Shown here: positions 20,471 to 32,499 of the stretch, one piece after another
How the letters are laid out: each line of letters opens with the position of its first letter
How positions within the stretch are numbered: position 1 is the stretch's first letter
NCBI GenBank assembly: GCA_032433765.1
Contig: JAVIAB010000139.1
Location: 42,358,946 to 42,422,945 of the forward strand
DNA: 64,000 bases
DNA from: Megaustenia siamemsis
Lineage: Eukaryota; Mollusca; Gastropoda; Stylommatophora; Ariophantidae
Direction of reading: 5' to 3'
Notes under the pieces: model-generated
Databases searched by the model: none
What the model saw: the letters and a program-made list of their open reading frames with translations, nothing else
What the model was told of the DNA's origin: nothing
Program-made: the position numbers and the translations under genes

Positions 20471-21742
20471 CTGTCACGGTGGCTTCAACAATATCGGTGC
20501 AATCACTTCCAAATGATCTCTGTCACGGTGGCTTCAACAATATCGGTGCAATCACTTCCAAATGATCTCTGTCACGGTGGCTTCAACAATATCGGTGCAA
20601 TCACTTCCAAATGATCTCTGTCACGGTGGCTTCAACAATATCGGTGCAATCACTTCCAAATGATCTCTGTCACGGTGGCTTCAACAATATCGGTGCAATC
20701 ACTTCCAAATGATCTCTGTCACGGTGGCTTCAACAATATCGGTGCAATCACTTCCAAATGATCTCTGTCACGGTGGCTTCAACAATATCGGTGCAATCAC
20801 TTCCAAATGATCTCTGTCACGGTGGCTTCAACAATATCGGTGCAATCACTTCCAAATGATCTCTGTCACGGTGGCTTCAACAATATCGGTGCAATCACTT
20901 CCAAATGATCTCTGTCACGGTGGCTTCAACAATATCGGTGCAATCACTTCCAAATGATCTCTGTCACGGTGGCTTCAACAATATCGGTGCAATCACTTCC
21001 AAATGATCTCTGTCACGGTGGCTTCAACAATATCGGTGCAATCACTTCCAAATGATCTCTGTCACGGTGGCTTCAACAATATCGGTGCAATCACTTCCAA
21101 ATGATCTCTGTCACGGTGGCTTCAACAATATCGGTGCAATCACTTCCAAATGATCTCTGTCACGGTGGCTTCAACAATATCGGTGCAATCACTTCCAAAT
21201 GATCTCTGTCACGGTGGCTTCAACAATATCGGTGCAATCACTTCCAAATGATCTCTGTCACGGTGGCTTCAACAATATCGGTGCAATCACTTCCAAATGA
21301 TCTCTGTCACGGTGGCTTCAACAATATCGGTGCAATCACTTCCAAATGATCTCTGTCACGGTGGCTTCAACAATATCGGTGCAATCACTTCCAAATGATC
21401 TCTGTCACGGTGGCTTCAACAATATCGGTGCAATCACTTCCAAATGATCTCTGTCACGGTGGCTTCAACAATATCGGTGCAATCACTTCCAAATGATCTC
21501 TGTCACGGTGGCTTCAACAATATCGGTGCAATCACTTCCAAATGATCTCTGTCACGGTGGCTTCAACAATATCGGTGCAATCACTTCCAAATGATCTCTG
21601 TCACGGTGGCTTCAACAATATCGGTGCAATCACTTCCAAATGATCTCTGTCACGGTGGCTTCAACAATATCGGTGCAATCACTTCCAAATGATCTCTGTC
21701 ACGGTGGCTTCAACAATATCGGTGCAATCACTTCCAAATGAT
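20471..21742. repeat. 49-bp satellite, 26 nearly identical units
   Basis: The unit is CTGTCACGGTGGCTTCAACA plus ATATCGGTGCAATCACTTCC plus AAATGATCT. I see no substitution between units across 1.27 kb, so the array is very recently amplified or efficiently homogenised. It abuts a SINE-A remnant. Confidence 0.97.
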
Positions 21743-21790
21743 CAACTAGACTTCCAAGGACAAGAGGTCAGGTTCGATCCTGATCGACTG
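21743..21790 (+). repeat. SINE-A remnant (head only)
   Basis: AACTAGACTTCCAAGGACAA and GAGGTCAGGTTCGATCCTGA match the internal promoter part of SINE-A. The 5' 25 bases and the body are missing; the satellite replaces the 5' end. Confidence 0.65.
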
Positions 21791-21799
21791 TTAGTTTGA

Positions 21800-22990
21800 C
21801 ACGGTCTTTTATTTGTCAGAGGTGGGAGGATGGAGGTGACGTTGAAAAGGATTGAGAAGGGTGGTTTTCTTGAAAGCCTGAGGGATCGAGACAAGAGCCG
21901 GGACTCAAATTCTTGATGGCTCAAGAAATAGAGAAAACCCACAAGTTTGTTTTATTTCACGACTCTGAGGTTAGAAAAGGTGTAGACCTGAGTTGTTTGT
22001 ACTTGACCCGTGTGCATATATTACAACCCTCGACATCTAATTGCTACGTCACTGAGTCAAACACTGCCGTATGATGAAAGACATCAAGGGTGATTTCCTT
22101 CAATTCATTTTGCAGATACCTCCGCAATAATTACCAAAGGGAGTCTCCCTCAGCTTGCACAGGTGCCTGGTCATGTTCCAGTAATTTGCTTCGAATAATT
22201 ATAACAGTGCACTTACCGCATAACAATAAAGGAACCAAACCCGAGACACGCACTTCATCGACAGCCGACGATATATTTTTTTTAAACCAGGTCACCAAAG
22301 GCTAGTGATCTCTCCCAACGAGGTCAAATGCATTTCGCCAAATGGGCGCCTTAGAAGAGCTATCCCGCAGCAGTGCAAACCCTGGTACTTATTTCAACTC
22401 TCGGGAATCTAGCACAAACAAACATGTTATTCATCTTCTAACTAGGTCATTGGTGGAGAAATTATTTTAGATTACAGAAGCTGTACAATTTAGCAAGGTT
22501 CGAAGAACCGGTGTACATTTGCTTGACCTAGATAACTAGGTGACGACCAGGCCTGTCTAAGCGTAACAGACCACGCGTTATCAAAGTGCCCGCAAGATTT
22601 GATGACGCAGCATTGGGGGAGGGACGTGTCCTGTCAACACTGGGTGAACTTTGTGCTCATACGTCACAGTTTAATAGCAACACAGATCAGCAAATAAATT
22701 GTAATCTATATTTAGCTGATTCGCTCTACAGAGCATGATAAATGGCTCATATTTTACATTATTTGGATAATAAACTTTCATTCCAGCCATGGTAGCAACA
22801 ACATTTTGTAACCTTTAATTTTCCGCAAAGATTTGCATATCTTGCTACCAGAATAGAATAAATACTTTCAAGCAAAATGTTCGTCCCTCCGAATATACAT
22901 AATTTTAACAGTGACAAAAAATTAATGCATAAACAGTTTTTACCAGAGTTATGCAAATATATATAACTTTTTTTTGGAAGTGAAATAATT
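21800..22990. other. Non-coding stretch, nothing recognised
   Basis: Mixed-composition DNA without motif-bearing frames. Frames of 60-91 codons here have AT-rich low-information translations and no splice context I can defend. Confidence 0.4.
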
Positions 22991-22993
22991 CGC

Positions 22994-23290
22994 CCATTAT
23001 AACATAACATATGGAGGTTGGGCCAGTATCTCAAGTTGTGTGATTATTATTATTACTTTTGTTTCAGTGGTACAGCAGTAGTTAGTGAACTGGTTTACCC
23101 ATTATAACATAACATATGGGGGTTGGGCCAGTATCTCAAGTTGTGTGATTATTATTATTACTTTTGTTTCAGTGGTACAGCAGTAGTTAGTGAACTGGTT
23201 TACCCTTTGTAACAGTTCGATTCTCCAAATGATTGGCTTAAATTTGTATCGGCGATTTTGTCAAGAGGATAACAGTACTAGTATAGTCAT
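22994..23290 (+). repeat. 104-bp tandem duplication carrying SINE-C
   Basis: CCCATTATAACATAACATAT ... CAGTAGTTAGTGAACTGGTT is present twice (22994 and 23097), and the second copy runs into a full SINE-C body ending GTACTAGTATAGTCATC. A diverged upstream half recurs near 23552 (GCCCATACATAGCATATTGG). Confidence 0.8.
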
Positions 23291-23399
23291 CTGTATAATA
23301 TCTTGAAAAGAATTGAAAACTGCTAGAACAAATAATTTAGATAAGAGAAGGAGTATCTTGGTCTACGCCCTATGGGCCGGCTACGGCTCTAAAGGTCAA

Positions 23400-23545
23400 T
23401 AGATAGAAGTTATCTTGGTGGTGTTCGTTTTCCTCCTTTGTTACTGCTCTGACTGTTGATGTTTGCTGCGAGATGTTTGTTTATAATCATGTTCTACGTC
23501 AAAACAAATTAATTTACTGTTTCTGTGAGTATCTCAGTTTGATGT
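23400..23545. repeat. Dispersed repeat G, copy 1
   Basis: CGTTTTCCTCCTTTGTTACT ... GTTTATAATCATGTTCTACG ... CAGTTTGATGTTA is repeated in the same orientation at 24475-24612 with few differences. Confidence 0.75.
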
Positions 23546-23978
23546 TATAATTCGCCCGCCCATACATAGCATATTGGAGATGGGGGGTTAGGGAAGCCAG
23601 TGTCTCAAGTCGTGTGTGAATCCACGATAACTATTTTGCCAAGCCAGTGTGTTACCACTCAACCACTGATACTCTAAAGTAAAATAAACAAAGTGGTGTT
23701 ATTTGTCATATTAAGAGCAAAAACCATCACTTTATCACTAGACTCCTTCCGTCTTTTCTCCGTTTTTATTTCATTACCATTTTCTTCCATTCTTCCCAAT
23801 ATATTTCTCGTACTCCCACGAGGCAAAGAAAAGCTGAGTGTTGATGAAGAAGTTCGTTACGGATTGCCGCAGATCCAAAGTTATTTGTTTTTTGGGGGAA
23901 TCATAGGAGGAAGAGGTATGTATTACAGCTCTCAGAAAAAATGACAAATAAACAACAACAGGAAAAAAAGAACAACAT

Positions 23979-24075
23979 GTGGTCTGAAGCAGGATCGAAC
24001 CCGTACTCCCTGGCACTGCGCCTTGCCACGAGAAGTCGTACGCTGGGGAACACTGCCACTCAGCTAACTAAAAAA
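23979..24075 (-). repeat. tRNA-like head of another SINE or a tRNA relic (minus)
   Basis: The minus strand reads GTTAGCTGAGTGGCAGTGTT (A box) and later GGGTTCGATCCTGCTTC (B box) about 70 bases downstream, the normal spacing for a Pol III promoter. No closed acceptor stem is visible, so I do not call a functional tRNA. Confidence 0.5.
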
Positions 24076-24474
24076 ATTAGCTATAGTGGACAATGTCTTT
24101 CGCGCAGGTATTCTCATGACTATAGCATAGGGTTAAGTTCACAGCTAGGAAATAAATTGTATTTCTGTACTTAGCAAGTATCTCACAGTAGGGCTGAATA
24201 CTTATGTTGCAGACAAACATTTATAGGACGAAACTGCACGAATAGTAGTTTCCTGTGGGTTTTATACTGTAGACAAATAATAATAAATGAATATTATTAT
24301 AAAGGGAAACTCTCATTTGTTTTGTACCTAACGTTAGTTATTTGCTCTAATTCCTGTCTGGGGTGGTTTTTCTATTGGACTGGATAATACAAAATGGATG
24401 CCCAGTGTAATCACAAAGTAGTATCCATGTTAGAGTATTTGTGCTGTGCTTGATATTTCGCTCGTCCATCATCT

Positions 24475-24612
24475 TAGTGGCGTACGTTTTCCTCCTTTGT
24501 TACTGATCTGACTGTTGATGTTTGCTGCGTGCTGTTGTTTGTTTATAATCATGTTATACGTCAAAACAAATTAATTTACTGCTTCTATGTGTATGCCAGT
24601 TTGATGTTACAT
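24475..24612. repeat. Dispersed repeat G, copy 2
   Basis: Second copy of the 23400-23545 repeat, with a 4-base difference around GCTGTTGTTTG. Confidence 0.75.
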
Positions 24613-24784
24613 TTGCTATTGTTTTCAAAATGTTCGCTACTTGTCAACTTTTTTTACTTTTTGCTACAATATTCAATGCCTTGTGTTGTGCCTTCTACAA
24701 GATGCGATTTTTACTCCCTTCGAACAAATACACTCTTCTTCCGCATGATATTTTGGAGGACCAACGTGTCTCTCTCTCTCGATC

Positions 24785-25000
24785 CCTATTTGTTTGGTGA
24801 CTAAGGAGGTTGATCGATGACTTGACAAGCTGTCATTGTAAAAAGTATTGTTATGGAAACAGCCATAGATTTTGGAAGCAGTAATCTCTGCAATATGTGC
24901 CATTTTGGCATGCAAAGTTTCTGTTTTTAAGATTGTGGTTCTGCCCTATGTACCGTCTTCGGCTCGAAAGGACAATAGATAGATAAATAGATAGATATCC
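24785..25000 (+). repeat. SINE-D like repeat ending in GATA tail
   Basis: GACTAAGGAGGTTGATCGAT, GACTTGACAAGCTGTCATTG and CCGTCTTCGGCTCGAAAGGA are followed by a (GATA)n-type tail. The minus-strand copy at 27262-27505 has the same blocks; a 3'-end remnant lies near 23365-23405. Confidence 0.7.
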
Positions 25001-25261
25001 AATAGGACATACAAGATCAGGTGAGATATGCGCTGATCGCCACAGAATAATTTATTCTGGAGTAGATGTAACCTTTGGTTCAGAATTAACAAGAACAGTG
25101 AAATGGTTCTGGCCAATATCAGACTACTCTTTTAGCTAAATGAAATGGCTTTGTTGAAAATATAGTTTCATGAACACAGATGCTCAGATAGAATAGCACA
25201 AAAGTAGCAATTGAGACATTTTGTAACGAGATTAATATTATAATAATATATAATAATAATA

Positions 25262-25530
25262 AAAAAGGCAGCTCCTAAAAGTCATCAGAAAGAAACAATG
25301 AACATTTTTCGGGCACATCGTGAGAAGAGGAAAGTTGGAATACTTGGTTCCAACAGGCACAATGCAGAGAAAGCGAGATCGCGGACGACAAAGAGAGAAA
25401 ATACTAGATAGTTTGCTGCCATGGCATGGAAAACGGTCAACAATAGAACTGATACGATGCACTGTAGATAGAAGATTGTGGAAGGACATGATCGCAGACG
25501 CCAACCGGTATGGCACATGATGATGATGAA
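25262..25530 (+). pseudogene. LINE family 2, ORF2 C-terminus with ATG tail
   Basis: Encodes MRRGKLEYLVPTGTMQRKRD, REKILDSLLPWHGKRSTI and ELIRCTVDRRLWKDM, ending RYGT-stop and TGATGATGA. This is the least damaged family-2 C-terminus in the window and serves as the reference for the others. It is 5'-truncated. Confidence 0.8.
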
Positions 25531-25539
25531 TATTATAAA

Positions 25540-26340
25540 CTAATAATGTAATGATCAATATAGCTCTAGAAAAATGATTCAATGCGAATGTTGGAAACTA
25601 AAAGAAAGTAGAATTGGTTGATAATTCTTGCTTAGGAATCAAGAAATAAGAGAAATGATAGGTTGAGGTAATAGTAACACATGACTACAGCAAACAGCTG
25701 GCTTAAACAGTTCGAACTAAAGACTAGAAGTAAAAGCCCAGAAAAAATAACATTCGTAATCAGTTTGATTGCAAACTAATAAATAATAGATGCATAAATA
25801 GTCTGATGTCAGCGAAAACTGGGGCAGCAGTAGACTGCAATAGTAATCGTGCTTTGATCATAGGAAAATGTAGACTAAAATTATAGAACACATAAAAGGG
25901 ACGCAATTAATTTATCAAGTTTAGTAGAGCGTTACTTAAATCAGACAAGTAGAAACATTACATTAAATGTGTCTGTCCAGCTCAGAATAGATACAATATG
26001 GTAGAGAACATATACAGAGAGTGGAGGAAAATATGAATCATTAAAAAGGGATAAATCCAACATACAGATGACATCATAACTGCAATATGAATACTGAATA
26101 GATTAAATGGACGACACATTAAATTTTACAGTCGATGTACACAAAAAGAAAGAAATATTAGAAATAAAGATGAAAATAAAATAATAAATGAAGAAAAAAT
26201 AAACAAATACAAAGAAATAAAAAAGATGTTTGCTAAAGCAGAGATGCAAAGAAAGCGAAACTTAGCTCGCAATCGGTACAGATTTTATCGGATGGGCGTA
26301 TCACCGAAATAAGAAATGAAAAACACGTTTCCCTCTGGTT
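25540..26340 (+). other. A-rich stretch, possible very degenerate LINE endonuclease region
   Basis: A weak reading around 25805-25895 (MSAKTGAAVDCNSNRALIIG) resembles the SDHxLL-type end of APE endonucleases in RTE-like LINEs. Beyond that I see only A-rich DNA with many stops. Confidence 0.25.
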
Positions 26341-26406
26341 ATACTTAATAGTAGGGAAGTGTATATATATATATATATAAATATACAATAAATATATTAC
26401 ATATAA

Positions 26407-26662
26407 GGGAGCCGCGATAGCTCAGTGGTTAGTGAACTCGACTACAAAGGTCAAGAGGTAGGGTTCGATCCCTACCGACGGATTCCGGTTCACCCAGCCT
26501 TTAATGGGTACCGGATTGTTTTATGGGAAATTAAAGCGGCACGGGTGTAATTACCACATTACCCCAAAAATCATGTGTTGAAGGTCTGTAAAATGTATGG
26601 TCACTAACACCATATTTCCCTATACGCCACTTGGCGTGACGGGGATACTTTACTTTTTTTTT
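26407..26662 (+). mobile_element. SINE-A, near full length
   Basis: GGGAGCCGCGATAGCTCAGT head, GGTTCGATCCCTACC B box, the standard body and a poly-T end. A possible target duplication is TTACATATAA upstream and TTACATGTATAA downstream (inexact). Confidence 0.85.
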
Positions 26663-26740
26663 ACATGTATAACAAATACATTTCGTCACTGTTCAATATC
26701 TTATATTAAAATGCAAAGGAGAATTAACATATCTGCAATG

Positions 26741-26955
26741 TGCTGAAGTCGGATGTGTTGGGCCGAAAGGCGCAAATATAACAGTTATACTGCAAACCAC
26801 AACACAACGCAGACACGTCCACTACGTCCTTGTAAGGGCGGATGATGAAGAGGAATACTCTAGTCTACCACGATACTCTAGAATACTTTAGTCATCGGGC
26901 GAACGCAACCAACCAACCAACCAACCAACCAACCAACCAACCAACCAACATATCT
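26741..26955 (+). repeat. SINE-E with (AACC)n tail
   Basis: CTGAAGTCGGATGTGTTGGG, CCGAAAGGCG and CGTCCTTGTAAGGGCGGATG end in GTCATCGGGCGAACG and a run of AACC repeats to 26950. The second copy is at 32500-32655. Confidence 0.7.
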
Positions 26956-27017
26956 GAAAAATATTTTTTTTTCCAAAATTTCTTGAAATGCAAAGTTTTT
27001 AGTTGGAAGCACGTCCA

Positions 27018-27245
27018 TTATGATCTACAAAGGACAAGAGTCGGGTTTGATCCTGATTGATGGCTTCCAGGTTCATCTAGTCTTAAATGGGTACTGGATT
27101 TTTTCTGTGAAAGTAAAGCGGCACGGGCGTAATACTAACCACATTACCCTAAAAATCATGTGCCGTAGGTCCATAAAATATTATGGTCACTATACACCAT
27201 ATTCCCTATAAGCCACTTGGCGTGTCTGGACTGTTTACTTGTTTA
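27018..27245 (+). repeat. SINE-A, 5'-truncated
   Basis: Begins inside the head at GATCTACAAAGGACAAGAGT and continues with a B box GGGTTTGATCCTG and the full body. More diverged than the other copies. Confidence 0.8.
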
Positions 27246-27261
27246 CTTTGACGTCAATTAT

Positions 27262-27505
27262 TATCTATCTTTCTATCTATTGTCCTTTCGAGCCGAAGAC
27301 GGCACATAGGGCAGAACCACAATCTCAAAAACAGAAACCTTGCGTGGCAAAGTGGCACATATTGCAGAGATCACTGCTCTAAAATATACGAAGCTGTTTC
27401 CATAACAATACTTTTTACAATGACAGCTTGTCAAGCCATCGATCCATCTCCTTAGTCGCCTCTTACGACATGCCTGGAAGGTCACAGTGTCACTATTCTT
27501 CACTG
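27262..27505 (-). repeat. SINE-D like repeat, minus copy
   Basis: Reverse complement of the 24785-25000 repeat. The minus strand starts around CATGTCGTAAGAGGCGACTA, includes GATCGATGGCTTGACAAGCT and ends CGGCTCGAAAGGACAATAGA with a GATA-like tail at 27262-27280. Confidence 0.7.
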
Positions 27506-27919
27506 TAAACTATTATACATTAATCTTAATGGGCATCGCCCAAAAATTATATTTTTACATCCCAGAGATCTTGACTGAACCGGGGAAAGGCTGATATTGT
27601 AGAACCTTGTGATGTCATAGACATGAATATGTGCTGGTCACAGCTATTTGTTTTCATCTCAAAGGGGCATTTTAATTTTAATCTTGGAAATTGAGCGGCG
27701 TTTATGAATGATGACATTATAAACCGAAAAGATTCAACTCTTTCTTAAAATTGATTTATTATATGGAAGTGGTTTCATGTTGTGACAGCACACACAAAAC
27801 GTTAACACTTTGAATGTATAATAGAACAAATAATGTGTATTTTATCTTACTGTCAAGACAGAAATGATCCATTCAACTAAAATATTCGTGATAAACAACT
27901 GTGGACCAAAGAGACCAAA

Positions 27920-28188
27920 GGGGAGCCGCGATAGCTCAGTGGTTAGTGAACTGGACTACAATGGACATGAGGTCGGGTTCGTTCCTGATCGACGGAGCCC
28001 AGGTTCACCCAGTCTTAAATGGGTACTGGATTTTTTTTTTCTGGTAAAGTAAAGCCGCACGGGCGTAATACCGCACATTATTCCTTATTCCAAAATTAAT
28101 GTGCCGAAGGTCTGTAAAAATTATGGTCATTTACACCATATTCCTTATACGCCACTTGTCGACGCGACACTTTACTTTTTTTTTTTTT
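27920..28188 (+). mobile_element. SINE-A, full length with target duplication
   Basis: GGGGAGCCGCGATAGCTCAG head, GGGTTCGTTCCTG B box, body and T-rich end. Flanked by AAAGAGACCAA at 27908-27918 and 28189-28199, a perfect 11-bp duplication. Confidence 0.9.
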
Positions 28189-28574
28189 AAAGAGACCAAC
28201 CGGCAGACCAGTGTTGTGATATAAGAATGTTTGCATGGTTTCCTTGAGTGTATTCGTTACCAGTGAAACAAACTGGGAAAATCTGGCTGCAGATTCGTAG
28301 CACATGGATAAAAAAAAATTGGCACAGCAACTTTCTAGGAAGTGCTGATATCAAATGTAAAAGACAAAAGACGCAGGAGAAAGGAGACTAGGTCTGGCAC
28401 CACCAATACATCTTGTTCGTTTTTCAGATGAATCTGTCTATCCAATATTGGCAGATTCAGCCACGAGAGAAACTGTTCAGCAAAGCAGAATCAGCATAAG
28501 ACAATGATATTTTTTTTACCAAACAACTGACTTAATTTTGATTGCTTGCTAACAACCGTCTGTTAAGACCCCAA

Positions 28575-29505
28575 AGGCCATATTTAACGTGAACATATAC
28601 TCAAAGAGTGTTAGGCAAGGTTGCGTGCTGTCACCAGATTTGTTTAATACGTATAGTGAGATTATTTTAAGATCCGTAAGGGGCATGCCTGCAATAAAAA
28701 TCGGAGGTCATAATATAAATAATCTGAGGTGTGCTGATGATACAGTCCTAATCGCTAAGAGTGAAAATGAGTCATAAGAAATGTTAGACATTATAATGAA
28801 AGAAAGCAAAAATAAAGGACTCAGCCTTAATAGCAAAAAGACAGAAGTAATGGTAACAACAAAGTAAAAGACATCACTTCAGTGCAAAATAAAGACAAGT
28901 GAAACAATATTAAAACAGGTAAATGAATTTAAATATTTGGGAACTTTGTTAACCTCAGATGGAAGATGTACAAAAGAGGTGAGATGCAGAATGGCTCAGG
29001 CAAAAGCAGCTTTCCAAAAAATGAGGCAGATACTATGCAATCCATTTCTGACAATAAAAACAAGAAAAAGAGTTCTTAAATGTTATGTAAACCAGTTTTA
29101 ACATATGGATATGAATCATGGACAGTAGGATAACAGACAAGAAAATCACTGGAGGCTTTAGAAATGTAGTTTTACAGAAGAATGTTGAGAATACCAAGGA
29201 CAGCTAAGAAGAGTAATGAAAATGTTCTGAAAGAGGTCAAAGTAAAAAGAGAGATAATTTCCAATATTAGGAAGAAACAATCATAATTTGTTGCCGTGTA
29301 ATGAGAAGAGAACAACTGGAATATATTGTAATAACTAGAAAAATTGAGTGACGAAGAGATAGAGGGAAGCGAAGAGAAAAAATAACAGACAGCTTAAGAG
29401 AATGGCTTGGCAGAAGGTCAACAGCAGCAATTATAAATAACTGTCGTGATCGAAAGCTGGGGAGAGGCATGATCACCAACGTCAGCAGGCCCGGTACTTG
29501 ATGAT
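28575..29505 (+). pseudogene. LINE (family 2 type), RT palm to C-terminus
   Basis: Encodes RT motifs SVRQGCVLSPDLFNTY and RCADDTVLIAKSE (the ADD catalytic pair), then LSLNSKKTEVMVTT, EFKYLGTLLTSDG and RMAQAKAAFQKMRQ, followed by a frameshifted C-terminal region ending in TGATGATAC. The product would have copied its own RNA at the target site. It lacks the endonuclease and fingers, and has at least four stops or shifts. Confidence 0.85.
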
Positions 29506-29519
29506 GATACTCAAAGAAC

Positions 29520-30640
29520 TTTATTAATCATTACATTTTGTGTTACACTGACTCAACATTTATCCCTACACTTCTAGCAACCACATGAAGGCTCGCTGAT
29601 GTAAACCAAAGGCCAATGACCTCTCTCATTTTAATCTCAATGTTAACCCCTTGACCATATCTCATATACCTGTCACTTCCTCGCTCCTTCATAACGTATT
29701 TCTAGGGCCAATTGAACTCTTGTTTCTGTCTGCTCTGCTGATAAAGTTGCTCTAGTAACTTAAGTATTAAATTTGTATGCCACGTTTCATCGGAAGCGTA
29801 ACCATAAATTGCAAATACCAGCGCAATCTTTAACGTGACATACTTCTGCTTGATAAGTGTTACAAGGTCATATTCCAACCGGTTCCCCTACACAAATAGA
29901 CCTTTCTTTTGCACAAAAGAATTGGAGCACACACCGATGCTTGGTGCTTCAACTTATTTTGAGAAAAAATGTAATAAAAGTTATTGAAAACTCCGATGCA
30001 TAAATTGAACTACATCAAACTAAAATGTAACTATTTTATTTTTAGAAAGATAATTAATATTACATTTCAAATATGGAGAAAATAAGATTCTTACTCGAAC
30101 GAAAAGAAACGTATAATGCTTCTTATACCGCAGAGAGCAAATATTTCTTCAACAGATTTAGAGAATTTATATTTCTTCTTCAAATGAAGAGAATTTATTA
30201 TGTTTATTTTATTGAAGATGACGAAAGTTTCTTCCTAACATGAAATGGTTTTCTATTTCTTCTTTCATTGAAGAGTTTATAATTCTTTCGTTTTTATTGA
30301 AGAGAGCTAATATTCTTTCATTAGATGACGAGAATTTATATGTTCAAATAAAGATTATATTTATTGTTGTTGCTTTCTTTGTTTTTACCATGGATCTGTG
30401 CTTGTGTTTTGTAGCAGTTCAAATCAAACTATATCATTTCCGACCTTCAAATAAACGATCTCAATTTGCCATACTTTTTTGGGGGACCGGGATTTTTTCT
30501 TTCCTTCTCAACATCTTCTCACGCAGCCAGGTTAATGTGTCTCCAGTGATCACCACCCATGTGAGTTTGGATATGTTTGAATCATTTCTGTTAGTGCTGA
30601 CTGCTTTGCCAGCAGTGACTTGACAGCAAAAACCAATTTA
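29520..30640. other. Non-coding AT-rich stretch with weak degenerate repeats
   Basis: Between 30090 and 30360 the block GAAGAGAATTTATA with TTTCTTCTTCAA recurs imperfectly. A 127-codon frame at 30240-30623 is AT-rich with hydrophobic translation and spans this repeat; I do not accept it as a gene. Confidence 0.4.
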
Positions 30641-30644
30641 CAAC

Positions 30645-30790
30645 GAGTGTTACAATGGTACCTATTTCTGCCAGTGGCTGGGTCGACCGCGGGGGTATTT
30701 TTTTCCAACCACGAGTACAACTCACAATGCTTTCAGCGAGAATCTAACATGGGTTTTCCGAACGTACCGAGACCACCAGTGGCCATTCTC
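30645..30790 (-). repeat. SINE-B, short copy
   Basis: Shares GTACCTATTTCTGCCA, GGCTGGGTCGA and TTCCAACCACGAGTACAA with 5170-5300 in the same orientation. Confidence 0.7.
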
Positions 30791-31029
30791 AGTGTTAGTG
30801 CGATACATATTGTCACGCTCGAAGATTGTAAAATGGAGGTGTGTGAATTATATTGGGATGCACAAGAAATACGTCATGCGTGGCAATGTTATTCCAACAT
30901 GTTTGCCACTGAAACACAGGCACATGATCTGGACACATGCATACCTAAAGATAAGTGTCGTCTGATGAGGTGTATCCGCTAAATGAAAGGATAAGTGGGA
31001 CAGATTAAGGGAGATAAATTATAAATAGG

Positions 31030-31330
31030 TCGCGCTAGGGATAATATCAAATTGGTTTGCAGACTGTCTCAATATTAAACCTAAGACACAACTGGCCCGT
31101 GTGCTTTTAGGATTCAGTAATACCTTGTCTGTAATTGCCACACAAGACAGGGGCAGAACCAGATTGTGGTTGACGCCCTTATCTGCTAAAACAACGAAAC
31201 TAACGCGCTAACTGCACAGATGGTTCAGTAGGTGCAATCAATAGAATGCTTGGGCGTTCACTGCACCGTCTAGTGGCAAAATTATTCGTGAAGATAGTGG
31301 CGTCTACGCAATTATAGTAGCCTCTGTCAG
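31030..31330 (+). pseudogene. RNase-H LINE fragment
   Basis: Contains an ACAGATGGTTCAGTAGGT block (TDGSVG, the first RNase H catalytic motif) and flanking sequence similar to the ICDNIDEKDTDLY region at 18015-18080. Heavily frameshifted. Confidence 0.5.
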
Positions 31331-31357
31331 TCATAGTTGACTATGGATTTTTCCAAA

Positions 31358-31603
31358 GTAAAGTACCCACGTCACGCCAAGTGGCGTATAGGGAAATATG
31401 GTGTTAGTGACCCTATATTTTACAGACCTTCAGCACATGATTTTTGGGGTAATGTGGTCGGTATTACGCCAGTGCTGCTTTACTTTCCCAGAAAAAAATC
31501 CGGTACCCATTTAAGGCTGGGTGAACCCGGAAGTCGTCGGTTGGGATCGAACCCTACCCCTTGTCCTTTGTAGTCCAGTAACTACTAAGCTATCGCGGCT
31601 CCC
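31358..31603 (-). mobile_element. SINE-A, minus
   Basis: The minus strand reads GGGAGCCGCGATAGCTTAGT, GGGTTCGATCCCAACCGACG, body, GACGTGGGTACTTTACTTT. No clear target duplication. Confidence 0.85.
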
Positions 31604-31874
31604 ATATTACCTGAGTGAGGATACATATTCTTGGAATGAGATGCTTCCTTGTGCTGACCGACACTGGCCTATGTTGTAGGAGAACGGTTAGTTGTCCTAG
31701 TAGGTGATTTACCTTACTACACCGAATGTTCATTTCTCTTTCCATTTTACCATTTTTGGAGATGTTGTTCCAAGATATTTGAACTTTGAAACCGGTTTTA
31801 ACATGTGTCCCTTATTATATATTATATATATGTATGCACCAGTTCGCATTTTTATTTATGTTTTTTCTCTGTGG

Positions 31875-32060
31875 CCTTCGAAGCCGGAGTTATCTGCCTG
31901 TCTCAGTTACCATGAGACGAGGGACCCCTGTGCACACGGCTGCCAGGGAAAAACGGATTAACATGCAAAATTCAGTTCCTAGTCTCTAAGGACTTAGTCA
32001 GAGGTAAAAGCTGGTGAATACAACAACAAAAAATTAACCACTGAGCTGTCGCGGCTCATA
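31875..32060 (+). repeat. SINE-F body (partial), followed by a SINE-A head relic on minus
   Basis: CGAGGGACCCCTGTGCACAC, GGCTGCCAGGGAAAAACGGA and TTCAGTTCCTAGTCTCTAAG match the SINE-F copies at 40473 and 46263 in opposite orientation. At 32035-32060 a short minus-strand GAGCCGCGACAGCTCAGTGG is the head of a SINE-A. Confidence 0.65.
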
Positions 32061-32499
32061 TTGAATTTAAGTGACGATGTTATTTTAAAACGTGAAATGC
32101 CAAACTAATTTATTACCAGACATTTTTTGGCTTATCGTGAAATTGGAAAAAGAAATTATATTGCCTTAGACTATAATAATGAAATTCTGCTCTATTTTTT
32201 CTTCAAATGCCAGGATTCCGTAACCAGACATTGATACCAACTGTACAGAATACGATTGTACCCGATGGACAACTAACAGCTTTGTTTCTTTTCTGGAAGC
32301 AAAAGGAGCCTTCCAGCAGCAGAGCTGGAAGCTGACAACGACCCACAGCTGATGGCTTGCGCCAGGATCGGTGAACCAGAACCATCTAGACCATGCACCA
32401 CCTCTCCGTGGTGCCCCCTGAAACAAACTAACCTGTCTAGTCTGGCCAAGTAAGTAGGGATCGAGGATAGAATACAACCCTGTACTCAAAAATGTCATG

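Noticed and set aside
20471..21742. CRISPR array
   Set aside because: Direct head-to-tail 49-bp units without spacers in a eukaryotic setting; this is a satellite. The same reasoning excludes the 61-, 41- and 35-bp arrays.
30240..30623. 127-codon hydrophobic frame
   Set aside because: AT-rich, overlaps degenerate repeats, no family motif and no supporting signals; chance membrane-like composition.
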